Source: Stentor coeruleus (Eukaryota > Ciliophora > Heterotrichea > Heterotrichida > Stentoridae). From it: DNA of 64,000 nt. Location of the stretch: contig MPUH01000033.1 of the NCBI GenBank assembly GCA_001970955.1, forward strand, positions 62,001-126,000, written 5' to 3'. The notes beneath the pieces were generated by a model, which made no database searches, was not told the DNA's origin, and worked only from the letters and a program-made list of their open reading frames with translations. The position numbers and the translations under genes were made by a program. Of the stretch, positions 21,149 to 29,563 are shown in pieces (within the stretch, counting starts at the first letter, position 1; the number at the start of each line of letters is the position of its first letter).

Positions 21149-22615
21149 TTAAGGTTTTCGGAGTTTCTTTTCCTTTTGAGCTTGAATTTTAAGATGTTTC
21201 AAGTGTTTACGGGCACGATATCCTCTGAAAGCTGATTGTATGAACACAATTGCGTCAATGATTAACAAATAGATTTTCCTTTTTTTCCACCCTTTTACCA
21301 TTTTTTGTATCTTAATCACTGCTTGTCTTTTCCTCTCGTATTCTTTCATTGCTTTCCACATCCTAAACCACGACTGTATCCTAATCGCTGCTTTTCTTTT
21401 TATATTCCCTTTATTATCCCTTTTATTATTCACTTTATTATCCATTTTACCTTTTACATCTTTCATATTTTTTACATCTTTCAAATCTTTCGCATTTTTA
21501 GCATCTTTAGCATTATTCATATCTTTAACATCTTTCATATCTTTCACATCTTTCATATCTTTCAAACCCTTTCTATTCCCTTCAATATAACTTTTTCCCA
21601 CATTTTTCTTCAAAGCTCTAATTTTCTTATTATTCCTAAGTTCTTGAAGTTTTCTTCTAGCTAAAAACCCCCTCCAATATTTCTGAATCAAAACAACTTT
21701 TCTAATAAAATCCTTATGATTTTGTTTCTTTAAAGTTCGAGTTTTAGGTTTTTCACTATTATCAATATCTTTAATAATTTTGTTTATACTCTCAATCTCA
21801 CCATCAAATCTATTAGTCTTACGAGTAGATATAGGAGATAAAGAGCTTCTTGTTTTAACTGCATAATACGTTAATCTACCATATGGGTCTTCTGAGCTTC
21901 TATGCAAGTTATTGAAATAATTCAGTTTTATATTCTTTTTTGATATACTCGGAAGTGGTTTTTCAACAAAGTTTTCATTGGATTTTTTTACCTTCAAAGG
22001 TTTTTTCTGTGCTTTAAAACTCCCTATATTAGGTAAATTTCCAAGTCTAGCAAAGCATTTTCTTAGAGTATCAGTAAGTTTATGATTTTGTCCAAGTTCT
22101 TTTTCCGCTAAGTCCCAACCTTTTTTAAAAGCCCCAGCTGCTTCTTGAAGTTTCCTTAGATATTCATTTTCAATACCAATTGCATGGTATGATATAATAA
22201 GAGATGTAATATAGTTTTGGGATTTGGCAAATGTGTCTTGTAAAGTTTTTAAAGCAGCTTGTGCATGAGCTAAAGATGCATTATGATCTCCAATATTTGA
22301 CAATATTGCTGATATATTTAAATGAGTGGATGCAGCATTGGTAGCATCGTAAGTGTTGATAATTTCACTGTTTAGAGCACGTGTTAGATAATGTAGGGCT
22401 GCTTGAAAGTTGTTAGCTTTTTTATAGACACAACCGAAGTTGTTGTAGGTTATACCCCAGAGACTGCTGGTTTTTGGGATTTCTTTAGAGTTCATTGCTT
22501 TTTCAGCGTTTTTAAGAAGTTTTAAGGCTTCTTCGAGGTTGCTGGTGTGTAGGTAGTCCATTGCTTGCTTGTTGTATTTTAGTATTGTTTGTTCGAAAGT
22601 TTTGTATTTTTCCAT
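21149..22615 (-). CDS. TPR and IQ-motif protein with Lys-Asp-Met repeat
   Basis: A 488-residue protein. The first about 200 residues are TPR-like helical repeats (NNFGCVYKKANNFQAALHYL, ILSNIGDHNASLAHAQAALK). A linker follows, then an IQ motif IQKYWRGFLARRKLQ (about 315). Next comes a low-complexity run of short units built on KDMKDV and KDAKNAKDLKDV (about 355-395). Three more IQ motifs end the protein: IRIQSWFRMWKAM, IKIQKMVKGWKKRK and IQSAFRGYRARKHL. IQ motifs bind calmodulin or centrins. Stentor contractile fibres are rich in centrin-like proteins, so a cytoskeletal role is plausible but inferred. The KD repeats look like recent short tandem expansion and are probably length-variable. Confidence 0.85.
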   Translation of the reverse strand: MEKYKTFEQTILKYNKQAMDYLHTSNLEEALKLLKNAEKAMNSKEIPKTSSLWGITYNNFGCVYKKANNFQAALHYLTRALNSEIINTYDATNAASTHLNISAILSNIGDHNASLAHAQAALKTLQDTFAKSQNYITSLIISYHAIGIENEYLRKLQEAAGAFKKGWDLAEKELGQNHKLTDTLRKCFARLGNLPNIGSFKAQKKPLKVKKSNENFVEKPLPSISKKNIKLNYFNNLHRSSEDPYGRLTYYAVKTRSSLSPISTRKTNRFDGEIESINKIIKDIDNSEKPKTRTLKKQNHKDFIRKVVLIQKYWRGFLARRKLQELRNNKKIRALKKNVGKSYIEGNRKGLKDMKDVKDMKDVKDMNNAKDAKNAKDLKDVKNMKDVKGKMDNKVNNKRDNKGNIKRKAAIRIQSWFRMWKAMKEYERKRQAVIKIQKMVKGWKKRKIYLLIIDAIVFIQSAFRGYRARKHLKHLKIQAQKEKKLRKP

Positions 22616-22798
22616 TATATCGACTTGGAGATGATGTTGAGATTTCCATCTTAGTTTTTTGTTATTAGCAAGTTTTATCAGGAAATCATACCATTATATA
22701 TTTTGATTGACATTAAGATAGAAGAAAATATTTTGAATTGTTTCTGTTAATATTATAACACAAACATCCTCCTACTAAACCTAACCTCAACTCCAACT

Positions 22799-23848
22799 TT
22801 ACAAAAACGATAAATTATAATATAACGAATACCCTACCGCAACCATCAGGACAATAACACTAACTACCAATTGCCATTGAATCCCTTTCCCATAAGGTAA
22901 ATGTTTTAATATATCCTCAAATTCACAATCAAAATAAAGTGGCGAACTAATTACAAATTACTCATCATGAAATTTTTTCACACTTCTATTCACCAACTTA
23001 CTAGGATAAAACATACACATCATATTTAAACTCATATCACAGACCATTTCAACATCAATATGTCGTACCAAATCATGAAAATATTGATGGATTTCTGGCA
23101 TATCAGCACATTTCATAATACTTGTTTTTTCATTTAAAATTATAGCAGCAGCTATATAAATCGGGGCAAGTGGATGTGAAGCTAAACAGAAATCAAAAAC
23201 CCGACAAAGTTTATCAAAAGAATGCATATTATGTGAAAGCCAAGTTAGAACCCAAGAAAGACTAAACATAGGTGAATTAACATTTGTGTCTATTGTGTAG
23301 ATTTGTCTAAGTTTTTTTGTTAATTTTTTATCGTTTTTTTCTAAAAGTTCATAGATTAGATGCATTTCTAAAGATACTCCTTCTTCAAAACTTTTGCGCA
23401 TAGAGTCTTTTATGAAAAGTTCAGCGCATTGGTAGCTCATTTTAAAGCCTAGGTCTTCATCGCTGATTAGAAGAAAGACGGTACAAATTGAGTTGAAACC
23501 TTGGAAGTAGTGTAGGTTAGGGTTTTTATTGATTACTGCGTTGATTATTTTTGAGAGTTGGGATCTTTTGAAGAGACGCTGGTCTTCGGTGAAATGGTCT
23601 GTTATGTCAAGGCCAAATAAAGAACGATTAACATCTCTTTCGATTATTTCGGAGTATTCATTTGGTTGAACTGTAGCTTTCCAGTCTGTGAGGAAGTTAG
23701 AGTTTTCATGAACTTTTAATAGCAGCGGCCAGATTTCACGCCTTAGTTCGCTGTTACCAAGTCCCCCATGCTGCATACAGGCTAAGCGGATTTGCTTTAG
23801 GTTTTTTTGTTTGATATGCTCATGCAACTGGGCGTGATCCTTGGACAT
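22799..23848 (-). CDS. TBC1D20: TBC-domain RabGAP, TBC1D20-like, with C-terminal membrane anchor (two exons)
   Basis: Exons 22962..23848 and 22799..22946 (minus strand) flank a 15-nt intron and give 344 residues. The TBC domain covers about 20-285, with the arginine finger region IERDVNRSLF (about 70-79) and the glutamine finger YFQGFN. The segment FSLSWVLTWLSHNMHSF...FDFCLASHPLAPIY closely follows TBC1D20, the GAP for Rab1 at ER/Golgi. The short second exon encodes 49 residues ending in a hydrophobic helix (LVVSVIVLMVAVGYSLYY) a few residues before the stop. This tail anchor is a hallmark of TBC1D20. Without the splice the protein ends at the TAA inside the intron and loses the anchor. The tail strongly supports the assignment. 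Confidence 0.93.
22947..22961 (-). other. 15-nt intron before the tail-anchor exon
   Basis: On the minus strand GTAATTTGTAATTAG, with A at position 10. Its removal joins HDD to a 48-residue membrane-anchor tail in frame. Confidence 0.92.
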
Positions 23849-24751
23849 TTCTAATCAATTCACAGGTTTCTAATCATATTAGCTTAGCAAAATATGTGTT
23901 GTAGGATTTTATAAGTATTAATATAAGAGATATAGAAAGGAAGTTAGGAAATTAGGTAAATTGTTATTGGAAATCAAAAATAAGAAAAAATATGATTGCT
24001 AGTGTGGCAAAGGAAGATAGGATTTGTATTTGAAGGTTATTTGAAGAATATTATTGGGATATGGATAATATTATTAGATTATATGAGTTGATTTTTATGA
24101 TATGTGTGTTTCTGGTATAAGTTTAAAAGTTTATAAATTTAAAGTAATTTTTTATGTGAAAATCATGGCGTGACAACTGAAATTTGAAATGAATCGTAAT
24201 TATCTTGAGTTTAAAATAAACTAAGACCTAGAAAAAATAACAAAATAGACTATTGTTTGTAATATTTTCCATTAAGTAAATCCTGTATAAATTTATAGCT
24301 ATTTATATAAAATAGCAATAAAATCTTCATCCTCAAACTTCATAAAAATTATTATTCTAAACTATCAAACAATCTTCAGAATATAAAAACTTATACTTAT
24401 ATAAATCAATTCCTTTAAAACCTTCACCCTCCAAAGCATCTCTCATAAAAAAACCTATAAAATTTCTCATACAAAAATATCCGGGTTTTCAAAAAAAATC
24501 CTCATCATATTCAACCAAAATTTTCACAAAATTTTCTTAAATTTATCATCAAAGTCTATATCTTTCATATATTTCTCAAATCCTCTAAAGTAAATCAATT
24601 CAAATACTTTCCCCTATAAAATTTGTCCTTATTAAAAAATCATCAAAGGAGCTTCGATTTATCTTTATATATTTTTTTCCCCAATTCATAATAAAACTAG
24701 TAAAACTTAACAATAACTATTAATACACATTATATAAGCGGCTTCCGCTTA
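23849..24751. other. Intergenic, skew switch
   Basis: The plus strand is G-rich to about 24240 (upstream of the minus TBC gene), then C-rich to about 24720 (downstream of the minus 53-residue gene). No other gene recognised. Confidence 0.6.
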
Positions 24752-24752
24752 T
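24734..24752 (-). promoter_or_regulatory. Perfect 8-bp hairpin at a stop codon
   Basis: The sequence ATAAGCGG-loop CTT-CCGCTTAT (plus strand) forms an 8-bp stem with a 3-nt loop. It overlaps the first base of the 53-residue gene's TAA, so it starts the 3' UTR. It is much more GC-rich than its surroundings. It may be a 3'-end or stability element. Confidence 0.45.
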
Positions 24753-24913
24753 TACTTGCTTTTTGGCTTAGGTGGTGTAAGCATAGAAAGTGTTGAATAC
24801 TCAATAAAAGGTTTTGAGTTAAGTTTTGCAGCTTCTCTCATCCGTTTAGGTGTTCTCCATGGGTTTGTTTGTAAGGGAAATCTTATTGTTGCTTTTAAAA
24901 TATCTTTGAACAT
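24752..24913 (-). CDS. Small basic protein, 53 residues
   Basis: A short frame starting MFKDILKATIRFPLQTNPWR and ending TPPKPKSK. It is basic, with an amphipathic N-terminal helix, then a Pro/Trp/Arg motif (NPWRTPKRMREAAKLN) and a Pro/Lys tail. An N-terminal mitochondrial signal is plausible, and the PWR..R..R pattern is faintly like small mitoribosomal proteins such as mL60, but this is weak. The flanks have the exact skew of a minus gene, C-rich on plus to the left and G-rich to the right. A hairpin begins at its stop codon. The frame was missed by length cut-offs because it is short. Confidence 0.6.
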   Translation of the reverse strand: MFKDILKATIRFPLQTNPWRTPKRMREAAKLNSKPFIEYSTLSMLTPPKPKSK

Positions 24914-25293
24914 ATTTAATATGAAACCATTTAATAGGATCTTTAATACAATTAGCAGAAAAATTATGGGAGTTTAGAAGAAGTGAGGATAAAGTGAAAA
25001 NTAGGATCTTTAATACAATTAGCAGAAAAATTATGGGAGTTTAGAAGAAGTGAGGATAAAGTGAAAAATATGTTTTAGAGTGGATTAAGGGTTTTAAAAT
25101 GAAAATAATAGTTTTTAATGAAGGATCGATTCAATGTTTATAGGATTTGAGTTTATGAGTTCCATTTTGATTATAACTGATGTATGCTGATATGCTTTTT
25201 TGATATAAATAATGGTTTTTTGATGAGTTTTTTAAAATTATACTTTTAAAAATGGAATTCCTATTAACTAACTATTATCTAGATTGGATTGTC
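24914..25293. other. Intergenic with duplicated contig ends
   Basis: G-rich plus strand, consistent with the upstream flank of the 53-residue minus gene. Contains the gap duplication at 24935..25067. Confidence 0.6.
24935..25067. repeat. Duplicated contig ends around single N (25001)
   Basis: Two identical 66-nt copies, 24935..25000 and 25002..25067, flank one N. Assembly artefact. Confidence 0.9.
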
Positions 25294-26818
25294 TTACCAG
25301 CCCATTGGGATAGGACACTCTGGATATATATTCCTCCAATGATTAGAAACACTTGAACGACAGCTTACATCCTGCTCGAGCTTTTTTGCACAAATATTAT
25401 AAATCGCTACTACATTAATGATACGCCCTGCTTAAAGAATACCTAAATATAATATACCTGTATGAATCATACCTGTGTAACTAATACCTTCATAGAAATT
25501 ACAGCCTGCATAAAAAGTACTGGCTACATAAAGATTACAAACTTCCTAAGAAATACAGCCTGCTTAAATGTTGCCTTTGTAAAAATTACCTTGCTATTTT
25601 TTACCTTTATAAGATTTACCTAAATATATAAAACCTTTATATATGATACTGTCTATATTAGTGATACCTGTATAGAGGATACCTAAATGAGTCATACCTG
25701 CATAGAAATTACCTATGTAAAGTATACTCGCTTTATAGACAATACCTTAATATATTTTACCTTCATATAAGTTACCTGTGTAGATTATACCTTCGTAGAA
25801 AATACAATCTATTTCTAAAGTACCTTGCATATATCATACAATCTGCTTAAGTTTTACAGAAAAATGCATACTTACGATCATTTGTTAATAAAGCTTTACA
25901 ACCTGGATATTTATATTGAATAAACCATTCTTGACATTCTTGAGAGATTTTTTGGATTTTATTTTCTTCCTGTTTATCTTGATTAATTTTCTCAAGTGAT
26001 TCTATATATCTATTACCTATAGATGGTATAGTATTTCTATTATCTATTTCTTGAAGTTTTTCTTTTAATAATTGGTTAGCCTCAAGTGACTCTTTCAATG
26101 CTTCTTCTAATTTTTTTATATTTCTCAGCTGCTTTCTCAGTTGCTTTTTCTGTTGTTTTTCTAGTTGATTTATATTTTCAGTTGATTTCTCAAGTCTTTC
26201 TTCCAAAATCTTCTTATCACTTAAATAATTTTCCTGTTGCATAATTTTTTCTGACATTGTCTGAGATATTTTTTCTAATTCAAGCTTTTCATTGAGCAAT
26301 TCTTCAATTTTTTTACTAGCCTTTGCGAGTTTTTCCTTTAATTGTAAAGAATCTTCTTGATCTTCTTTCAATTTAGTCTCAATTTTCTCTGAATCACCAG
26401 TAATACTTAAAAGGTAAATTAAATTTGAAGTAAACATTTTTTTACTCCTAAATTTAATATTGCTGTTTTTACCCCAGCTAAATATTTCGTCTAGATTATC
26501 ACTACTATGTGGTCTTTGAATATTGAATTTTATATTTTGGATAAAATCAATATTTGACTGGACCAGATTGTTAATTTCTTTAATCAAGTCTTCAGCTTTT
26601 TCAAGCATTATAAATACTAGGTTATCCAAGGCATTATTTACTAGCTTAATTCTAAATGATTTGACTTTGCCTTTGATATTTTTAAAGTCACAGGAATCAG
26701 AAGCCTCATGTTTTTTTAAATGCTTATTGCATAGTAGAATTTCTTTAGAGCACGAACACTGGTACATTGCTTGATTTTGGCAACCAGAAGTAATACAATT
26801 ATATTCGTTAATATCCAT
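25294..26818 (-). CDS. B-box-like zinc-finger/coiled-coil protein with a 28-intron array and nine 3-nt microexons
   Basis: Predicted 367 residues. Exons (minus strand, 5' to 3'): 25858..26818, 25840..25842, 25806..25808, 25728..25730, 25650..25652, 25557..25559, 25539..25541, 25521..25523, 25503..25505, 25425..25427, 25294..25409. Total 961+27+116=1104 nt, exactly 368 codons with the stop. The N-terminus is a B-box-like zinc region (Cys 8,13,21,23,30; His 33,37). A long coiled coil spans about 140-275. Then comes a conserved-looking TNDRKYAFF. The microexons add YYSNSFSSW, and the last exon continues LAIYNICAKKLEQ and ends CPIPMGW. KYAFF-turn-WLAIYNI-KK resembles one WD/beta-propeller blade, so the microexon residues would form the turn. 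If the first array intron is kept, translation stops at 25847 (323 residues). The exon model is inferred from sequence alone. Confidence 0.85.
25410..25857 (-). repeat. Tandem array of 28 minimal introns
   Basis: Every nucleotide is assigned. Introns (all 15 nt except the second, 16 nt), 5' to 3' on the minus strand: 25843-25857; 25824-25839; 25809-25823; 25791-25805; 25776-25790; 25761-25775; 25746-25760; 25731-25745; 25713-25727; 25698-25712; 25683-25697; 25668-25682; 25653-25667; 25635-25649; 25620-25634; 25605-25619; 25590-25604; 25575-25589; 25560-25574 (GC-AG); 25542-25556; 25524-25538; 25506-25520; 25488-25502; 25473-25487; 25458-25472; 25443-25457; 25428-25442; 25410-25424. All have A at position 10 and AG at the end; 27 begin GT and 27 have A at position 3. 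Between them lie nine 3-nt microexons (ATT, ATT, CGA, ACA, GCT, TTT, CCA, GCT, GGC). Block sizes between microexons are 1,2,5,5,6,1,1,1,5,1. The units are diverged in sequence, so this is not a simple satellite. Confidence 0.88.
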
Positions 26819-27437
26819 TATAATAAATAATGCGCTTACCTAAATTACCATATTAGAACTTACAATAATTTGTTTCATACAGACTTATATAATAATTATT
26901 AGAAAAAAATTCTATTAAATATAAATTAGAGAGTGTATTAAGCTACTATTTGCATTTAAGTATTTTCATTCTCTTTATTTAACTTCCTTTACAATTTATA
27001 TCTTATTTCATTAAATTTTATCTAAACCTTGCATATTATTTAACATTAGATTTAAGCTATTGCACAAAACCCTTATTCCTTCAGTAAAGAAATTTAGAGT
27101 TTTTTATCCTTTCTTTGCTTTTACTAGCCATTTCATTTTTAAGTACTATTCCAAATGGATATCAGCAAAATATCTAAACTATTTGAACAAGTTTTCTCTG
27201 TAAGTATCTTAATCTCTCTCCAATCAAATCTTTCTTTATATAATGTAATCTTTAATATATCTTAAGAATTTGAAAATTTATTTAATTTGAAAAGCAGCTA
27301 GAAAATGTAAGCTAAGTAATTTTTTAAAAAAATTATAACCAAAAAAGCTTCAGTTTATGAACTTCCTTTTATCAAAACTCAATCTAAATCTAAACCAGAT
27401 TTTTAGATATTATCATCCGAAATAAAGATTAACTAAA
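26819..27437. other. Intergenic, nothing recognised
   Basis: AT-rich with mixed skew between two minus-strand genes. A 36-codon ATG frame near 27154 is too short and featureless to call. Confidence 0.5.
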
Positions 27438-28247
27438 CTATTCTAAGGCTTCATCTTCAATAACTGGCTTTTCTTTAAGTTGTTCAGCTACACGTTCGAT
27501 TTCTGCTGTGTCCACATATCTTTGAATATAAACCGTAGCTTCACCCCAGCTCATATTTTTCTTTATACTTTCCAATACTATCCAATTATTTCCTGGAATT
27601 GTCTTTGTAAATGAAATCCCAATAGTCCCATGACGAAGTTTTACTTGTCCAATTCTCTGCATCATGCTATGATCAAAGCAGGTTGAGTTTGCAAAAATAA
27701 AGCTAGCATCACTCCAATCAACTTTGAAAAAATCACTGTTAATAAATTCTACATTTGATGAAACTGGCCATAAATCTTGATTTTCACTTTTCATTACTGG
27801 GAAGTTTTGATCATAAACAACTTTAATCTGTTCAGATATTGTATATAATCCTTCAAGAAGCTCGATACCTTTACATGTTGTGAATGTTCCAAGTAAAGCT
27901 CCAGCAATAACTCCTTTACCGGTACCTGATCCTAAATCATAGAAAACTCCGTCTTTTGGAAGACATTTGAAACGATGCTCTATAGTATAAAAAGCTTCAC
28001 CAATAGAAACAAAATCAATTTCTCCATAAGTTAGAGTAGAGTCAGAATTGCTTTCGAATGTCTTTTCATCACGTTCTTTACGAGATGCTTCTTTTCCAAC
28101 ACTAACAGGGAATTCACTGACTAGTCTTTGGAATACATCGTTTCTTCGGTTTAATGAGTCTCGTTGATCTTGGGGTAAAATATAAGGTTCTTCCACAGGG
28201 TATCTCCTAGTTAGCCAGGTTGCAATCTGGGAATCTATGCCTTCCAT
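27438..28247 (-). CDS. DOT1-like SAM methyltransferase
   Basis: A 269-residue enzyme. The core has the DOT1 signature order: TYGEIDFVSIGEAF, then the SAM-binding FYDLGSGTGKGVIAGALL (about 130-147), GIELLEGLY, and NSTCF for the NPPx-like motif (about 195). DOT1 enzymes methylate histone H3 Lys79. This protein is little more than the catalytic core, without the long extensions of animal DOT1L. Ciliates have several short DOT1-like proteins, so the substrate is uncertain: H3K79 is the default inference. SAM-binding Asp and Glu residues are present. Located between the intron-array gene and SDHB, with no visible functional link. Confidence 0.88.
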   Translation of the reverse strand: MEGIDSQIATWLTRRYPVEEPYILPQDQRDSLNRRNDVFQRLVSEFPVSVGKEASRKERDEKTFESNSDSTLTYGEIDFVSIGEAFYTIEHRFKCLPKDGVFYDLGSGTGKGVIAGALLGTFTTCKGIELLEGLYTISEQIKVVYDQNFPVMKSENQDLWPVSSNVEFINSDFFKVDWSDASFIFANSTCFDHSMMQRIGQVKLRHGTIGISFTKTIPGNNWIVLESIKKNMSWGEATVYIQRYVDTAEIERVAEQLKEKPVIEDEALE

Positions 28248-28515
28248 TTATTATATAACTTTATGTTTGTGATATACTTAGCTAGATTATTTTATAGATA
28301 ATTAAATGTATATCATTTACCTTATCAACTTTTAATTGATATATTTTTCTTATATCCATTTTATTCTATATACATTTTATTATTCCTAATCAAATTTAAA
28401 ACACTCATCTCATCTATCAAAATCATGACATTTGTTGTATTTGCATAATTAACAAATCATATTTCTTTCATCATAATTTCCAAATGTGGTATTAAAGCCA
28501 TCTGAAATAATAAAA

Positions 28516-29376
28516 ATGTTGATAAGAACATTTTCAAAGTTCAGTCTGAACTTCCTCAGCGATGTCCGAGTATTAACGAAATCTCTTGTAAATGGTTCAA
28601 GTGTTTACTCATTCCCCCAGGAAAATGTTGACAAATCAACTTGGACAGAATTCCATATCCACAGATACCTTCCTGAGGTTGAAGGTCAATCAAAAAGGTT
28701 TGTGCAGTCTTACTGGGTCAATACAAAACAATGTGGCCCTATGGTCTTAGATGCACTGATTAAAATCAAGAATGAAATAGATCCAACTTTAACTTTCAGA
28801 AGGTCTTGTAGAGAAGGAATTTGTGGTTCCTGCTCTATGCATATAAATGGTCTCAATTCTTTAGCTTGTATTTCTCCACTTATTCCAAATGAAAAAATGG
28901 TCATTGGCCCACTTGTCAGAATGCCTATTGTTAAAGATTTAGTTGTTGATATGACTAACTTTTATAATCAATATAAGGCTATTGATCCATGGCTTAAGAG
29001 AAAACAGCCAAAAGTTCCAGGAAGTAAAGAATATTATCAATCAATGGAAGATAGAGCTAAACTTGATGGACTTTATGAATGTGTACTTTGTGCTTGTTGT
29101 AGTACTATGTGCCCATCATATTGGTGGAATCAAAATGTTTATCTTGGACCTGCTATTTTACAACAGGCTTATAGATGGATTATTGACTCGAGAGATGAAT
29201 TTACTGATGATAGGCTAAAGAAACTTTCTGGAGATTTTGCAGTGAAGAAATGCTATCAAATTGGGACTTGTACTGCTACTTGTCCGAAAGGTTTGAATCC
29301 AAGAGATGCACTGAAGAATTTAAAGGAACTTGTTCATGACTATCAAGAACGAGCTGCCTCTTGGCAGTCAGCTTAG
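28516..29376 (+). CDS. SDHB: Succinate dehydrogenase iron-sulfur subunit, mitochondrial
   Basis: A 286-residue protein. I start at the ATG at 28516, giving MLIRTFSKFSLNFLSDVRVL, a typical mitochondrial targeting peptide; upstream frame is open but lacks ATG. The ferredoxin-like domain has the 2Fe-2S motif SCREGICGSCSMHINGLNSL. The C-terminal domain has CVLCACCSTMCPSYWW (4Fe-4S) and CYQIGTCTATCPKGLNP (3Fe-4S), all cysteines present. It transfers electrons from the flavoprotein subunit to ubiquinone in complex II of the inner membrane. Length is usual for the family. Converges with eL13, 187 bp apart. Confidence 0.96.
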   Translation: MLIRTFSKFSLNFLSDVRVLTKSLVNGSSVYSFPQENVDKSTWTEFHIHRYLPEVEGQSKRFVQSYWVNTKQCGPMVLDALIKIKNEIDPTLTFRRSCREGICGSCSMHINGLNSLACISPLIPNEKMVIGPLVRMPIVKDLVVDMTNFYNQYKAIDPWLKRKQPKVPGSKEYYQSMEDRAKLDGLYECVLCACCSTMCPSYWWNQNVYLGPAILQQAYRWIIDSRDEFTDDRLKKLSGDFAVKKCYQIGTCTATCPKGLNPRDALKNLKELVHDYQERAASWQSA

Positions 29377-29563
29377 TAATATAGGCTAATTATAGTGAAA
29401 ATAAATTGTTTTAGGATTGTTAGTGTATTATTTGTAGAAAAAAATAAAGTTTCTATTATACCAAACTTCCATATTTCTATCTCAAAATATCCTTATCTCT
29501 TATAATCTCTAAAAATTTATATCACATATACTTTAAAAATCATATTCTTAAACTATCTATTAG

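Noticed and set aside
25410-25857. Minus-strand pentapeptide-like repeats of the form xGxxY, as if a decayed repeat protein
   Set aside because: This frame has several stops and 3-nt irregularities. The intron reading explains every base, the fixed A10 and the open spliced frame, so the Y-x-G look is a by-product of AGGTA and TAT in each unit.
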